62,021 nucleotides of DNA, from the NCBI RefSeq assembly GCF_014842255.1, contig NZ_JACYVH010000005.1, forward strand, positions 1 to 62,021, read 5' to 3'. Position numbers and translations under genes: made by a program. The DNA comes from Frigoribacterium sp. CFBP 13712 (lineage in GTDB: Bacteria > Actinomycetota > Actinomycetes > Actinomycetales > Microbacteriaceae). Shown one piece after another: positions 17,064-28,021 of this stretch (position 1 is the first letter of the stretch; each line of letters begins with the position of its first letter). The notes beneath the pieces were generated by a model. It did not search any database, was not told the origin of the DNA, and saw only the letters and a program-made list of their open reading frames with translations.

Positions 17064-18551
17064 CTAGGAGGCGGTGGTCGCCTTCGCCGCATCGACCTCG
17101 GCCTGCTCGGCCGCCAGTCGCGCATCGCGCTTCGCGCCGGGCACCCAGCCGCCGTCGACGAGCTTGATCTGGTAGATCGACGCGCCGATGACGAGCGCGG
17201 CGCCGACGACCAGGCTGATGACGACGCCGATCAGCGGGCCGCCCAGGAAGCTGACGCCGATGAGCGTGCCGAACCAGCCGAAGTCGGCGTCGCCGAAGGT
17301 GCTGTTCGCGAAGCCCAGGTTGCCGAGCACGAGCAGCAGGATCGCGGGCAGGAACGTGATGATCAGGCCGTTGACGAAACCGCCCAGCACGGCGCCCTTG
17401 CGACCGCCGGTCGCGTTGCCGAAGACGCCCGCTCCACCACCGGTGAAGAAGTGCGGCACCATGCCCGGCAGGATCAGCGCGAGGCCGAACACCGGGTTCA
17501 GCCACGACGCCAGCACCGCGAGGGCGACGAGACCGCCGGCGAACGACGACAGGAACCCGATCAGCACCGCGTTCGCCCCGTACGGGAAGATCAGCGGGAT
17601 GTCGAGGGCCGGCTTGGCGCCGGGCACGACCTTCTCGGCGATGCCCTGGAACGCCGGCACGAGCTCGCCGAGCACGGTGCGGACGCCGTAGAGGATGATC
17701 GCGACGCCGACGCCGAACTGCAGCGCCTGGGCGAAGCCGGCCATGATGAACGCGCCAGCGTCGGTGACGCCGAAGATGTCGAACGCCTGGTCGCGCGGCA
17801 GCACGATGAGGGCCCAGACGGTGAAGACCAGGTAGATCAGCACCATCGAGAGGCTGGTCGCGACCATCGAGTCGCGGAGGAACTTCAGCCCCTGCGGGAA
17901 CTTGATCTCTTCGGTGGACTTGCTCTTGCCGCCGACGACCGAACCGGTCGCGCCCGCCGCGAGGTAGCCGAGGGTGCCGAAGTGGCCGATGGCGATCGAG
18001 TCGTCGCCGGTGATCTTCTTCATGAAGGGCTGCGCCAGGGTGGGCATCACCACCATGATCACGCCGAGCAGCACCGCGCCGAGCACGACGGTGAGCCAGC
18101 TGAGACCCTCGCCGAGACCGACGGACAGCACGACCGTCAGCATCACCGACATGAAGACCATGTGGTGCCCGGTGAGGAAGATGTACTTCAGCGGGGTGAA
18201 GCGCGCGAGGGCGAGCATCACCAGGAACCCGAGCACCAGCACGTAGGCGCTCTGCGCGCCGTACTGCTCTTGCGCGACGGCCGCGATGACCTCGTTCGTG
18301 GGGATGACGCCCTGGGCGCCGGTGACGGCGAGGATCAGCGTGCCGAGCGGGTCGAGCGCCCCGGTGACGACGGTCGCGCCGGCCCCGAGGATCAGGAACC
18401 CGAGAGCGGCCTTGAGCGCACCGCCCACGACCTGCCCGGCGTTGCGGCGCAGCGCGATCAGACCGATCGCGGTGATGATGCCGATCAGGTAGGCGGGCAC
18501 GTTGAGGATCTGCATGCCGATGAAGTCGAGTACGACGACCAGCCACTCCAT
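17064..18551 (-). CDS. PTS ascorbate-type transporter subunit IIC (UlaA family)
   Basis: Membrane channel of a phosphotransferase system of the L-ascorbate family, 495 residues with about eleven spans. Typical text: LNVPAYLIGIITAIGLIALRR near the start, FTPLKYIFLTGHHMVFMS, GHFGTLGYL, and GMVPHFFTGGGAGVFGNATGGRKGA. The ATG at 18551 has AGAAGGAG seven bases before. Encoded downstream of IIB and IIA genes on the same strand (47 and 49 bp gaps). Close UlaA homologs also occur in systems for other sugar acids or pentitols, so ascorbate is not certain; no ulaD/E/F/G or lactonase gene is nearby. Confidence 0.88.
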   Translation of the reverse strand: MEWLVVVLDFIGMQILNVPAYLIGIITAIGLIALRRNAGQVVGGALKAALGFLILGAGATVVTGALDPLGTLILAVTGAQGVIPTNEVIAAVAQEQYGAQSAYVLVLGFLVMLALARFTPLKYIFLTGHHMVFMSVMLTVVLSVGLGEGLSWLTVVLGAVLLGVIMVVMPTLAQPFMKKITGDDSIAIGHFGTLGYLAAGATGSVVGGKSKSTEEIKFPQGLKFLRDSMVATSLSMVLIYLVFTVWALIVLPRDQAFDIFGVTDAGAFIMAGFAQALQFGVGVAIILYGVRTVLGELVPAFQGIAEKVVPGAKPALDIPLIFPYGANAVLIGFLSSFAGGLVALAVLASWLNPVFGLALILPGMVPHFFTGGGAGVFGNATGGRKGAVLGGFVNGLIITFLPAILLLVLGNLGFANSTFGDADFGWFGTLIGVSFLGGPLIGVVISLVVGAALVIGASIYQIKLVDGGWVPGAKRDARLAAEQAEVDAAKATTAS

Positions 18552-18598
18552 TGGGACTCCTTCTGGGTTTCGTTCGTGGGATCAGCCGACGCGGAGCG

Positions 18599-18871
18599 TC
18601 AGGCGATCGATTCCTGGAGCTTCGCCTGGATCTCGGCGACGCTGGTGAAGTTGTCGATGACGATGACCTTCGAGGGGACCTCGCCGAGCTCTTCGACGAG
18701 GTCGGCCGAGGTCAGGACGATCTGGGCCGTGCGGGCGGCGCCGCGGGCGGTGCCGATGTCGGCCGCCTCGACGTCGGCGTCGACGTCGAGGGCGCGGAGG
18801 GCCTTCTCGGCGTTCATCTTGAGCAGGACCGAGGTGCCGATCCCCATGCCGCAGACGGTGATGATCTTCAT
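18599..18871 (-). CDS. PTS ascorbate-type subunit IIB
   Basis: Cytoplasmic phosphocarrier of 90 residues. The phosphorylated cysteine is in the N-terminal loop MKIITVCGMGIGTSVLLKMN, followed by the alternating beta/alpha pattern of lactose/ascorbate-type IIB proteins (ADIGTARGAARTAQIVLTS). Takes phosphate from IIA and passes it to sugar entering through IIC. Confidence 0.88.
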   Translation of the reverse strand: MKIITVCGMGIGTSVLLKMNAEKALRALDVDADVEAADIGTARGAARTAQIVLTSADLVEELGEVPSKVIVIDNFTSVAEIQAKLQESIA

Positions 18872-18920
18872 GGTGCGTTCCTTTCGAGCGGTGCGTGGTG
18901 GTGGTGCGTGGCGGTGGTGG

Positions 18921-19394
18921 TCAGGAGGCGTTCTGGGCGTCGGAGAGCGCGTGCAGCGTGCGCAGCACCTCGTCGGGCGACCCGGCGGCGCGGAGGGCCG
19001 CGAGCCCGTCTTCGTCGGCGAGCACGCCGGCCAGGGCCGACATGACCTCGATGTGGCCGTCGTGGTCGAGTGCGGCGAGCCCGATGACGAGATCGACCGG
19101 GTCGTTCGTCTTGTGCCCGAACTCGACCGGCTCGGCGAGGCCGACCCACGAGAGACCGGTGCGCGACACGGCGGGCGAGGGGCGGCTGTGCGCCAGGGCG
19201 AGCCCCGGGGCGATGACGATGTACGGCCCCAGCTCGTCGACGGCGGCGATCATCTCGTCGGTGTAGGCGGAGGTCGTGGCGCCCGAGGCGACGAGACCGT
19301 CGCCGGCCAGTCGGAGGGCCTCGCGCCAGTCGGCGGCGTGCGCGCCGGTGACGACGGATTCGACGGGGAGTTCTTCGGCCAGGTCGACGGGCAT
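18921..19394 (-). CDS. PTS subunit IIA, ascorbate/mannitol-fructose type
   Basis: Cytoplasmic IIA domain of 157 residues. The active histidine is in GPYIVIAPGLALAHSRPS, the classic AxxH site, followed by VEFGHKTNDPVDLVIGLAALDHDGHIEVM. First gene of the IIA-IIB-IIC operon. A TTAGGCT hexamer about 75 bases upstream (near 19471-19477) may be the -10, and an AAAAACGGCTTTT palindrome-like block near 19480-19493 lies in its -35 region, a possible control site. Confidence 0.86.
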   Translation of the reverse strand: MPVDLAEELPVESVVTGAHAADWREALRLAGDGLVASGATTSAYTDEMIAAVDELGPYIVIAPGLALAHSRPSPAVSRTGLSWVGLAEPVEFGHKTNDPVDLVIGLAALDHDGHIEVMSALAGVLADEDGLAALRAAGSPDEVLRTLHALSDAQNAS

Positions 19395-19551
19395 GTCGCG
19401 CTCTTCCGCTCGGCGCCTCGTTGGGCGGCAGCTGTCGTCGAAGAGGGGCCTCGTCGACTGGTGCCCGAGCCTAACCCGAAAAACGGCTTTTGACCACTCG
19501 TGTTCGAAAGTCCCCGCAGGAGGCGCGGGAGACCCGGTCAGGAGGCGCCGG

Positions 19552-20718
19552 TCACGACGCAGGGGACCGCCGGCTGGTCGCGGCGCTCACCCGGCCGATG
19601 TCGAAGAGGGCGTCCTGCGCCATCAGCGAGGCCCCCCGCACGCCGGCCTTGTCGCCGAGGCGGGCCCGCTCGACGACGAGACCGCGGCGCGAGAAGTCGT
19701 GGGTGCCGGTCAGCAGCGCCGAGCGGATGCCCGCGACGAGGCGCTCGCCGGTCTCGGCCAGGTTGCCGCCGATGATCACCGCCTGAGGGTTCAGCAGCCC
19801 GACGACGTCGGCGAGGGCCTCGCCGATCCGGGTGCCGACCTGCTCGAGCTGGTCGAGCACCACGGGGTCGTGCGCCCGGGCGGCGGCGACGATGTCCGCG
19901 CTCGTCGCGATGTCGCGGCCCCGGGAGCGGAGTTCGCGGCGGATGGTGGCACCGCTCGCCTCGAGCTCGAGACGGTGCAGCGGGCTGCCGTCGTGACGGG
20001 GCGCGCTCAGCTGACCCGCGCCTCCTCGGGCCCCTCGGTAGACGTGACCATCGAGCACGAAGGCGCAGCCGACGCCCATGCCCACCTTGACCACGGTCAG
20101 GTGCGAGTACTCGGGCCAGCTCAGCCGGGACTCGCCGACGGCCAGGATGTTGACGTCGCGGTCGACCGCGAACACGGCGTCGAAGCCGGTGAAGTAGTCG
20201 TCGACGCGCACCTCCTCCCAGCGGGAGTCGAGCTGCGGGCTGCCGAGTCGACCCGTCACCGCGTCGACCGGCCCGGGCACGCCGATGCCGATCGCGCGGA
20301 CGTCGCCGCGACCGCGACCGAGGTCGGCGAGCAGGAAGTCGAACACCTGGATGGCCCAGCTGAAGATCTCGTCCGGTCCGTCGTGCAGGCCGATGTCGGC
20401 CTCGTCCTCGCTGAGCACCGTCGAGACGAGGTCGGTCACCCCGACCCGGGTGTGCGAGCCGCCGATGTCGATCGACAGGATCACTCCGGCCGACGCGTCG
20501 ACCGCGAACTCCTCGGGCGGGCGGCCGCCGCTCGAGCTCAGCTGCCCGGCGCTGACGATGAAGCCGGCCTCGAGCAGGTCGTCGAGACGGCGGGCGAGCG
20601 TGACGCGCGACCAGCCCAGACGGTCGATCAGCTCGGAGCGCGTGGCCGCCTCGCCGCGACGGATGAGGTCGAGCACCACGCCGGACCCCGTCGAGGGGGT
20701 CTTGGGGGTTCGGGCCAC
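19552..20718 (-). CDS. ROK family transcriptional regulator
   Basis: Sugar-responsive repressor of 388 residues: a winged helix-turn-helix at about 10-65 (RSELIDRLGWSRVTLARRLDDLLEAGFI) and a ROK/sugar kinase-like domain from about 75 (LSIDIGGSHTRVGV, GIGVPGPVD). The zinc-binding cysteines that usually follow the GH motif are absent; the segment reads GQLSAPRHDGSPLHRLELEASG. It is divergent from the transketolase gene and lies upstream of the PTS genes on the same strand, so it probably controls both. The inducer is unknown. A GGAGGCGCGG copy (20016) falls on the conserved glycine-rich YRGARGGAG stretch. Confidence 0.85.
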   Translation of the reverse strand: MARTPKTPSTGSGVVLDLIRRGEAATRSELIDRLGWSRVTLARRLDDLLEAGFIVSAGQLSSSGGRPPEEFAVDASAGVILSIDIGGSHTRVGVTDLVSTVLSEDEADIGLHDGPDEIFSWAIQVFDFLLADLGRGRGDVRAIGIGVPGPVDAVTGRLGSPQLDSRWEEVRVDDYFTGFDAVFAVDRDVNILAVGESRLSWPEYSHLTVVKVGMGVGCAFVLDGHVYRGARGGAGQLSAPRHDGSPLHRLELEASGATIRRELRSRGRDIATSADIVAAARAHDPVVLDQLEQVGTRIGEALADVVGLLNPQAVIIGGNLAETGERLVAGIRSALLTGTHDFSRRGLVVERARLGDKAGVRGASLMAQDALFDIGRVSAATSRRSPAS

Positions 20719-20808
20719 GATGCGCTCTTCTCGGTCGGTGGGTCTCGGTGGGTCGTGTCGGTCGGTCCCGGTCGGTCCGGTGGGCCTTGGTCGGTTGACT
20801 TCTGTCTA

Positions 20809-20820
20809 TTTGTATACGAA
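20809..20820. promoter_or_regulatory. Candidate ROK operator
   Basis: TTTGTATACGAA, a 12-base inverted repeat (one symmetric mismatch) in the 111-bp gap between the divergent ROK and transketolase genes. It stands out as AT-rich within very GC-rich flanks that contain a GGTCGGTCCC-type tandem. Confidence 0.4.
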
Positions 20821-20829
20821 TGTGGACGG

Positions 20830-22992
20830 ATGGCCAACGACGTCCCCGACATCCACCCGACAGACCCTAGCCGCGGGCTCGACGAGCGCCTGGTCGCCGC
20901 GGCCACCGCGATCCCCGCCGAGGTCGTCCAGGCGAAGGGCCACGGCCACGCCGGCACCGCCATGGCCCTCGCACCGCTCGCCCACGTGCTCTGGCAGCGC
21001 GTGCTGAGGCACGACCCGTCCGACCCGGGGTGGGAGGGGCGCGACCGCGTCGTCCTCTCGGCGGGCCACGCGAGTCTGCTGCTCTACACGCAGCTCGTGC
21101 TGACCGGCTACGACCTCGACCTCGACGAGCTGCCCCGCAGCCGCAGCCTCGGCTCGCGCACCCCCGGGCACCCCGAGCTGCACCACACCCCGGGCGTCGA
21201 GATGAGCACCGGGCCGCTCGGCCAGGGGCTCGCCTCGGCCGTCGGCATCGCGCTCGCCGCCCGCCGCGACGAGGCCCTGCACGGCGGCGGCACCGGCCTG
21301 TTCGACCCCACGGTGTGGGTGATCGCGGGCGACGGCTGCCTCCAGGAGGGGGTCTCGGCCGAGGCGTCGAGCCTCGCCGGCACGCTCGGGCTCGACGACC
21401 TCGTCGTCGTGTGGGACGACAACGGCATCACCATCGACGGGACGACCGAGCTGGCGTTCTCGGAGGACGTCCGGGCGCGGTACCGCGCCTACGGCTGGTC
21501 GGTGATCGACGTCGCGGCCGACGACGCCACCGATCTCGACGCGCTGCAGCGGGCCCTCGAGGCGGCGCGCGTGCGCGACGGGCGCCCGACGCTCGTCGCC
21601 CTCCGCACCGTGATCGGGGCCCCGTCGACCCTGCGCGGCGGCACCCCGGCGGCGCACTCCGGCGGCTTCGGCGCCGACGAGGTCGCGGCGGTCAAGGTGG
21701 CGCTGGGCTACGCGCCCGACGCGGGTCTGCACGACCTCGTGCCCGACGACGTGCGGGCGGCGGGTCTCACGGCGCGCGACCGCGGCGTCCGACGGCACCG
21801 CGAGTGGAGCACGGCGGTCGAGCGCTGGCGGCGGGAGCACCCCGACCTCGCGGCCCGCCGCGACGCCGCCCGGGCCGCGCCCGACCCGACCCGTCTCGAG
21901 GCCGTGCTGGCAGGTGTCCCGGTCGACGACGGCGCCGCGACCCGCACGACGTCGGGCGCCGTGCTCGCCGCCGTGCACGACCTCGCCGGGCTGTGGGGCG
22001 GCTCGGCCGACCTGTCGGCGTCGACGAACGTTGCCGTCGCAGGGGCCGCCGTCGATCGCGCGACGCCCGGGGGCGACTTCGTGCACTTCGGCATCCGCGA
22101 GCACGCGATGGCGGCCGTGCTCAGCGGCATCGCACTGCACGGCCTCTGGCGCCCGTACGGCTCGACCTATCTCGCGTTCAGCGACTACGCCCGACCGAGC
22201 ATCCGGCTGGCGGCGCTGATGCGGCTGCCCGCGCTCTACGTCTTCACGCACGACTCGGTCGCCGTGGGCGAGGACGGCCCGACCCACCAGCCCGTCGAGC
22301 AGATCGCGTCGCTCCGCACCGTGCCGGGGCTCGACGTGGTTCGCCCGGCCGACGCCCGCGAGGTCGTCTCCGTCTGGAGGCGCGTGCTGGGTCGCGGAGC
22401 CGAGCGCGCCTCCTCGGCGGCGGCTGCGGCCGGTGCGACCCGCGAGGGCGACGGTTCGACCCGCGAGGGTGACGGCCCGGCCCTCGAGCACGACGGGAGC
22501 GGCCCGACCGCGTTCGTGCTCTCGCGTCAGGCCCTGCCCGACCTCGGTGGCGGCGAGGCGACCGACGTCGGGGCGGCGTGCGGCGGGTACGTCGTGCACG
22601 CCGAGCGCGGCGGCGACGACCTGGCGCTGATCGCCAGCGGCAGCGAGGTGCACGTGGCCGTCGAGGTCGCCCGTCGACTCGCGGTCGACGGTGTCGCGGC
22701 CCGCGTCGTCTCGATGCCCTGCCTCGAGTGGTTCGACGAGCAGTCCGCCGGATACCAGGAGGCGGTGCTCCCGTCCGCCCTGCGGGCTCGCGTGGCCGTC
22801 GAGGCCGGCAGCACGCAGCCCTGGCATCGGTACGTCGGGCTCGACGGCGAGGTCGTCGGCATCGACGGGTTCGGCGAGTCGGGCTCGGGCGCGGAGCTGC
22901 TGCGTCTCAAGGGCGTGGACGTCGAGTCGGTCGAGCGGGCCGCGCGCCGGGTGCTCGAAGTCTCTCGACATCGAGACATCTCCGAGCGCTAG
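20830..22992 (+). CDS. Transketolase
   Basis: Thiamine-diphosphate enzyme moving two-carbon units between sugar phosphates in the pentose phosphate pathway; 720 residues. Cofactor and active-site text is complete: GHGHAGTAMALAPL, GPLGQGLASAVGIALA, GDGCLQEGVSAEA with WDDNGITIDG, GIREHAMAAVLSGIALHG and SVAVGEDGPTHQPVEQ. A low-complexity insert at about residues 525-560 (ASSAAAAAGATREGDG and neighbours) interrupts the third domain. The ATG at 20830 is the first plausible start; the open frame far upstream is not coding. Being divergent from ROK and next to a sugar-acid type PTS, it is probably a pathway-specific copy rather than the housekeeping one. Confidence 0.86.
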   Translation: MANDVPDIHPTDPSRGLDERLVAAATAIPAEVVQAKGHGHAGTAMALAPLAHVLWQRVLRHDPSDPGWEGRDRVVLSAGHASLLLYTQLVLTGYDLDLDELPRSRSLGSRTPGHPELHHTPGVEMSTGPLGQGLASAVGIALAARRDEALHGGGTGLFDPTVWVIAGDGCLQEGVSAEASSLAGTLGLDDLVVVWDDNGITIDGTTELAFSEDVRARYRAYGWSVIDVAADDATDLDALQRALEAARVRDGRPTLVALRTVIGAPSTLRGGTPAAHSGGFGADEVAAVKVALGYAPDAGLHDLVPDDVRAAGLTARDRGVRRHREWSTAVERWRREHPDLAARRDAARAAPDPTRLEAVLAGVPVDDGAATRTTSGAVLAAVHDLAGLWGGSADLSASTNVAVAGAAVDRATPGGDFVHFGIREHAMAAVLSGIALHGLWRPYGSTYLAFSDYARPSIRLAALMRLPALYVFTHDSVAVGEDGPTHQPVEQIASLRTVPGLDVVRPADAREVVSVWRRVLGRGAERASSAAAAAGATREGDGSTREGDGPALEHDGSGPTAFVLSRQALPDLGGGEATDVGAACGGYVVHAERGGDDLALIASGSEVHVAVEVARRLAVDGVAARVVSMPCLEWFDEQSAGYQEAVLPSALRARVAVEAGSTQPWHRYVGLDGEVVGIDGFGESGSGAELLRLKGVDVESVERAARRVLEVSRHRDISER

Positions 22993-25251
<2,259 letters not shown>

Positions 25252-25268
25252 AGCCGAGACGATCCCTT

Positions 25269-25304
25269 CAGGAGGCGCGGTGCCGGTCGGCACCGCGCCT
25301 CCTG
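25269..25304. terminator. Terminator formed by two facing copies of the repeated 10-mer
   Basis: Perfect 16-base-pair stem, CAGGAGGCGCGGTGCC and its complement around the loop GGTC, 17 bases after the icd stop and followed by CCGTTCCCC. Both arms contain GGAGGCGCGG, the most repeated oligomer in the window, so the terminator looks built from it. Confidence 0.75.
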
Positions 25305-25349
25305 CCGTTCCCCGGTCCCTTCGGAGGCGCCTGCGCCTAGCGTGCAGTC

Positions 25350-26219
25350 ATGACCGTGACCCTGCCTGAAGCCACCGACCAGACCGACCGCACCATCGTC
25401 ATCACCGGCGCGAGCTCCGGCATCGGCCGCAGCGCCGCTCGCGAGCTGTCGCGTCTCGGGGCGAAGATCGCCGTCGTCGGGCGCAACCCCGACCGCACCA
25501 CGTCCGTCGCCGCCGAGGTCGGCGGTCGCGCCTACGTCTCCGATTTCGCCGATCTGGCGCAGGTGCGCGATCTGGCGGCGTCCCTCCTCGCCGACCACCC
25601 GCGCATCCATGTGCTGGCGAACAACGCCGGCGGCATCTTCGCGGAGCGGACGAGCAGCCGCGACGGCTTCGAGACGACCTTCCAGAGCAACCACCTCGCG
25701 GGGTTCCTGCTGACCTCGCTGCTGATGCCGCGCCTCCTCGAGACCGCCGAGAGTTCGCCGGCCGGCGCGGTCCGCATCGTGCAGACCTCGAGCGCGGGCA
25801 ACCGGATGGGCGGGGTGCGGCTCGACGACCTCGGCACCGCCACCGGCCCCTGGGTCGGCGGCATGCGGGCCTACGGGGCGTCGAAGCTCGAGAACGTGCT
25901 GTTCACCCGAGAGCTCGCCCGGCGCCTGCGCGGCACGGGAGTCGAGGCGTTCGCGTTCCACCCCGGGTTCGTCGCGTCGGGCTTCGGAGGGACGGGCGGC
26001 CTCATGACCCTTGGCAAGCGACTCGCCGTCACGACGGAGGAGGGCGCCGAGCCGCTCGTGCGGCTGGCGGGCGCCGCACGGGTCCCGGCACCGAGCGGGA
26101 ACTACTTCGACCGGTTGCAGGCCCCCGGGCGCCTGCACCGGTCGGCGGACGACGCCGAGCTGGCCCGGGGCCTGTGGGAGTGCAGCGTCCGCTTCACGGA
26201 GGCTCCCGACACCGTCTGA
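25350..26219 (+). CDS. Short-chain dehydrogenase/reductase family protein
   Basis: NAD(P)-dependent oxidoreductase of 289 residues with a Rossmann fold: TGASSGIG (cofactor loop, about 20-27), NNAGG, a serine in QTSSAGN and the active-site YGASK (about 172-176). The pattern is closest to the retinol dehydrogenase/WW-domain oxidoreductase-like group; substrate unknown. A TAGCGT hexamer at 25338-25343, six bases before the ATG, suggests a leaderless message. Confidence 0.85.
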   Translation: MTVTLPEATDQTDRTIVITGASSGIGRSAARELSRLGAKIAVVGRNPDRTTSVAAEVGGRAYVSDFADLAQVRDLAASLLADHPRIHVLANNAGGIFAERTSSRDGFETTFQSNHLAGFLLTSLLMPRLLETAESSPAGAVRIVQTSSAGNRMGGVRLDDLGTATGPWVGGMRAYGASKLENVLFTRELARRLRGTGVEAFAFHPGFVASGFGGTGGLMTLGKRLAVTTEEGAEPLVRLAGAARVPAPSGNYFDRLQAPGRLHRSADDAELARGLWECSVRFTEAPDTV

Positions 26220-26298
26220 GGGGTCTGCTCGGTGTGATTTCGCTCGGAGTCGCGATCCGGGGTCGCGTTCGACGCCGGTGTTTCGTAGGCTACATATC

Positions 26299-26766
26299 GT
26301 GACTCGACTTCCGCCACGCCTCGTGCCCGACGGCCCAGACGCCGATGCCGCCCCCGCCGCCCAGGGGGTGATGGTGCGTGCCTACGGCGAGACCATCTCG
26401 CTGCTCGACCACATCGCGGGTCTCGAGCTCGACGGCATCGTCGGCCTCGAGAGCCTCTTCGCCGAGGCGATCGATCGCCGCGAGAGCCTCATGCTGCCGG
26501 GGTTCGGCGCCCCGGGCCTGCCGCCCACCGAGGTCGCCCGCCTCGACGACGAGATCCGGCGTCGCATCGATCTGCTCGTGGCGCGCGGTCGCCACGACGG
26601 CACGGTCGACAAGACCCTCCGCGGCGTCGAGGTCGTGGTCTGCCTGTCGCTGCTCGTGCAGGGGCTGCCCGAATACGACGACTACGACGCGGCGGCGCAG
26701 GCGCTGGCGCTGCGGTTCGTCGAGAGCATCACCATCGGCGCGAGATCCCGGCTGTCAGCCTTCTGA
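26299..26766 (+). CDS. Hypothetical helical protein, 155 residues
   Basis: Not recognised. Mostly helical, acidic, no signal peptide or span. Start GTG at 26299: a TAGGCT hexamer at 26286-26291, seven bases before, supports a leaderless transcript and excludes the longer frame that overlaps the dehydrogenase. Distinct segments: GETISLLDHIAGLELDGIVG, EVARLDDEIRRRIDLLVARG, and a final FVESITIGARSRLSAF. Confidence 0.6.
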   Translation: MTRLPPRLVPDGPDADAAPAAQGVMVRAYGETISLLDHIAGLELDGIVGLESLFAEAIDRRESLMLPGFGAPGLPPTEVARLDDEIRRRIDLLVARGRHDGTVDKTLRGVEVVVCLSLLVQGLPEYDDYDAAAQALALRFVESITIGARSRLSAF

Positions 26767-26829
26767 CGGCGACGACCCAGCAGGCGGTGATGCTGACCCC
26801 CTAACGTCGCATCGACCGGAGGGGGAGTC

Positions 26830-27174
26830 ATGCGTCGAGAACATCGCCACGTCACGCGCCGTGCACTGCACGGCACGATGATGCTCACGACCATCGGCAT
26901 GGTCCTCCTCGTCGCGACCGTCGTCTGGGGCCGGGCTCCGCTCGGTCCGACTCCGCGCTCGGCCCCCATCGATCAGACCGTCGTCGACGAGCCAGCGACG
27001 GTCTCGCCGACACCTCCTGCGTCACCGACGCCGACGGCCGAGCCGCAGGGCCGGCCGACCTCGGGCGCCGCCGCGCAGGCCGCGGTCGTCGACGTCTCCG
27101 TGTCGGCTCCCGTCGACGCCGCGGCCATGCTCGGCCTGATGCGCAGCCGGTCGATGGCGCTCGTCTCGGGCTGA
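26830..27174 (+). CDS. Hypothetical single-span or secreted protein
   Basis: A 114-residue protein with a basic N-terminus (MRREHRHVTRRALHG), one hydrophobic helix (MMLTTIGMVLLVATVVW, about 17-33) and a Pro/Thr/Ala-rich tail (SPTPPASPTPTAEP) typical of disordered extracytoplasmic regions. A strong GGAGGGGGAG site precedes the ATG. No domain recognised. The stop is followed directly by CCCGCGCCTCC, one of the repeated 10-mers. Confidence 0.6.
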   Translation: MRREHRHVTRRALHGTMMLTTIGMVLLVATVVWGRAPLGPTPRSAPIDQTVVDEPATVSPTPPASPTPTAEPQGRPTSGAAAQAAVVDVSVSAPVDAAAMLGLMRSRSMALVSG

Positions 27175-27469
27175 CCCGCGCCTCCTGCGGGCCGCTCCTC
27201 CTCGGCTGTCCGATCGTCGCCAGGCGACAGGTGCGGTCGAGGGCGGGCTGCGCCTCGGGGGTCTGGAGGGATGGGTGTTCGTTTAGCGGACTGTGCACGA
27301 AAATCGGTCGGCGGCCCAGCATCCCTCCGCATCCGCGTCCCTCCGCGGATCGGGGGCTGCAGGGGCTCGCAAGACGGCCTGGGAGTCCTGCGACCTCCTC
27401 GCATCGCAGCATGATCGACTGATTGACTGACGGAACAAGAGATCAGGCCGAGGTGAGAGGTGGTGCGTC
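27175..27469. repeat. Intergenic stretch with a long imperfect palindrome
   Basis: No gene seen. From 27265 to 27328 the sequence begins GGAGGGATG and ends CATCCCTCC with further partial pairing inside (about 64 bp), the same size as the other palindromic elements in this window. A second local inverted repeat, TCCCTCCGCGGAT, follows. The rest may hold the promoter of the next gene. Confidence 0.45.
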
Positions 27470-27931
27470 GTGGTGCAGCAGCAGCAGCCCGACCCGACCG
27501 CCCGGCGTGACTCGACGACCGACGCGGGCAACGCCCTCCTCGACGCGTTCAGCGGGGCCGACGGTCGACCCGCCGCCATCGCCGACCGCCGCCCGGCCGC
27601 CCCCGAACTCACCGCCGACGACGACTGGGCCGACTTCTTCGGCGAACTCGACCCCGAGCTGGTGTTCGAATGCTCGGCCACGCTCTCGGGCGACCACAAC
27701 GCCGTCTACGTGTACCCCGACCGCATCGCGATCGAAGGACCCGAGATCGTCGGGGGGTCGGCGACCCTCCGGCTCGCTACCGTGACCGGCTGGGCGCTCG
27801 TCGTGCAGGGGTCGAACGTCGTGCTGACGCTGCAGGGCGATCGGCGGTACCGCATCAGGGTGCCCAAGGCGTTCCGCTCGGTGCTGCGGACGGCCCTGCT
27901 CAAGGTGCTGGGCGACTCCGAAGACCGCTGA
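27470..27931 (+). CDS. Hypothetical protein, 153 residues
   Basis: Not recognised. A disordered, Asp/Ala/Arg-rich N-terminal half (to about 55) is followed by a compact beta-rich domain (VYVYPDRIAIEGPEIVGG, ALVVQGSNVVLTLQG, YRIRVPKAFRSVL), which may be PH-like. Start GTG at 27470 with GAGAGG upstream. Soluble. It precedes the AraC gene in the same direction with a 90-bp gap. Confidence 0.55.
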   Translation: MVQQQQPDPTARRDSTTDAGNALLDAFSGADGRPAAIADRRPAAPELTADDDWADFFGELDPELVFECSATLSGDHNAVYVYPDRIAIEGPEIVGGSATLRLATVTGWALVVQGSNVVLTLQGDRRYRIRVPKAFRSVLRTALLKVLGDSEDR

Positions 27932-28021
27932 CCGTCGCGGTCGTCGACCCGCGCCTCCTGCCGTCTTCGCATTGCGGCCCGAGAGGCGGCACCATCAGGC
28001 CATCTGTGGGACCATCTGGGC

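Noticed and set aside
11100-17125. Minus-strand open frames of 802 and 909 codons opposite the polysaccharide operon
   Set aside because: They mirror the codon pattern of the real plus-strand genes and have no recognisable domain.
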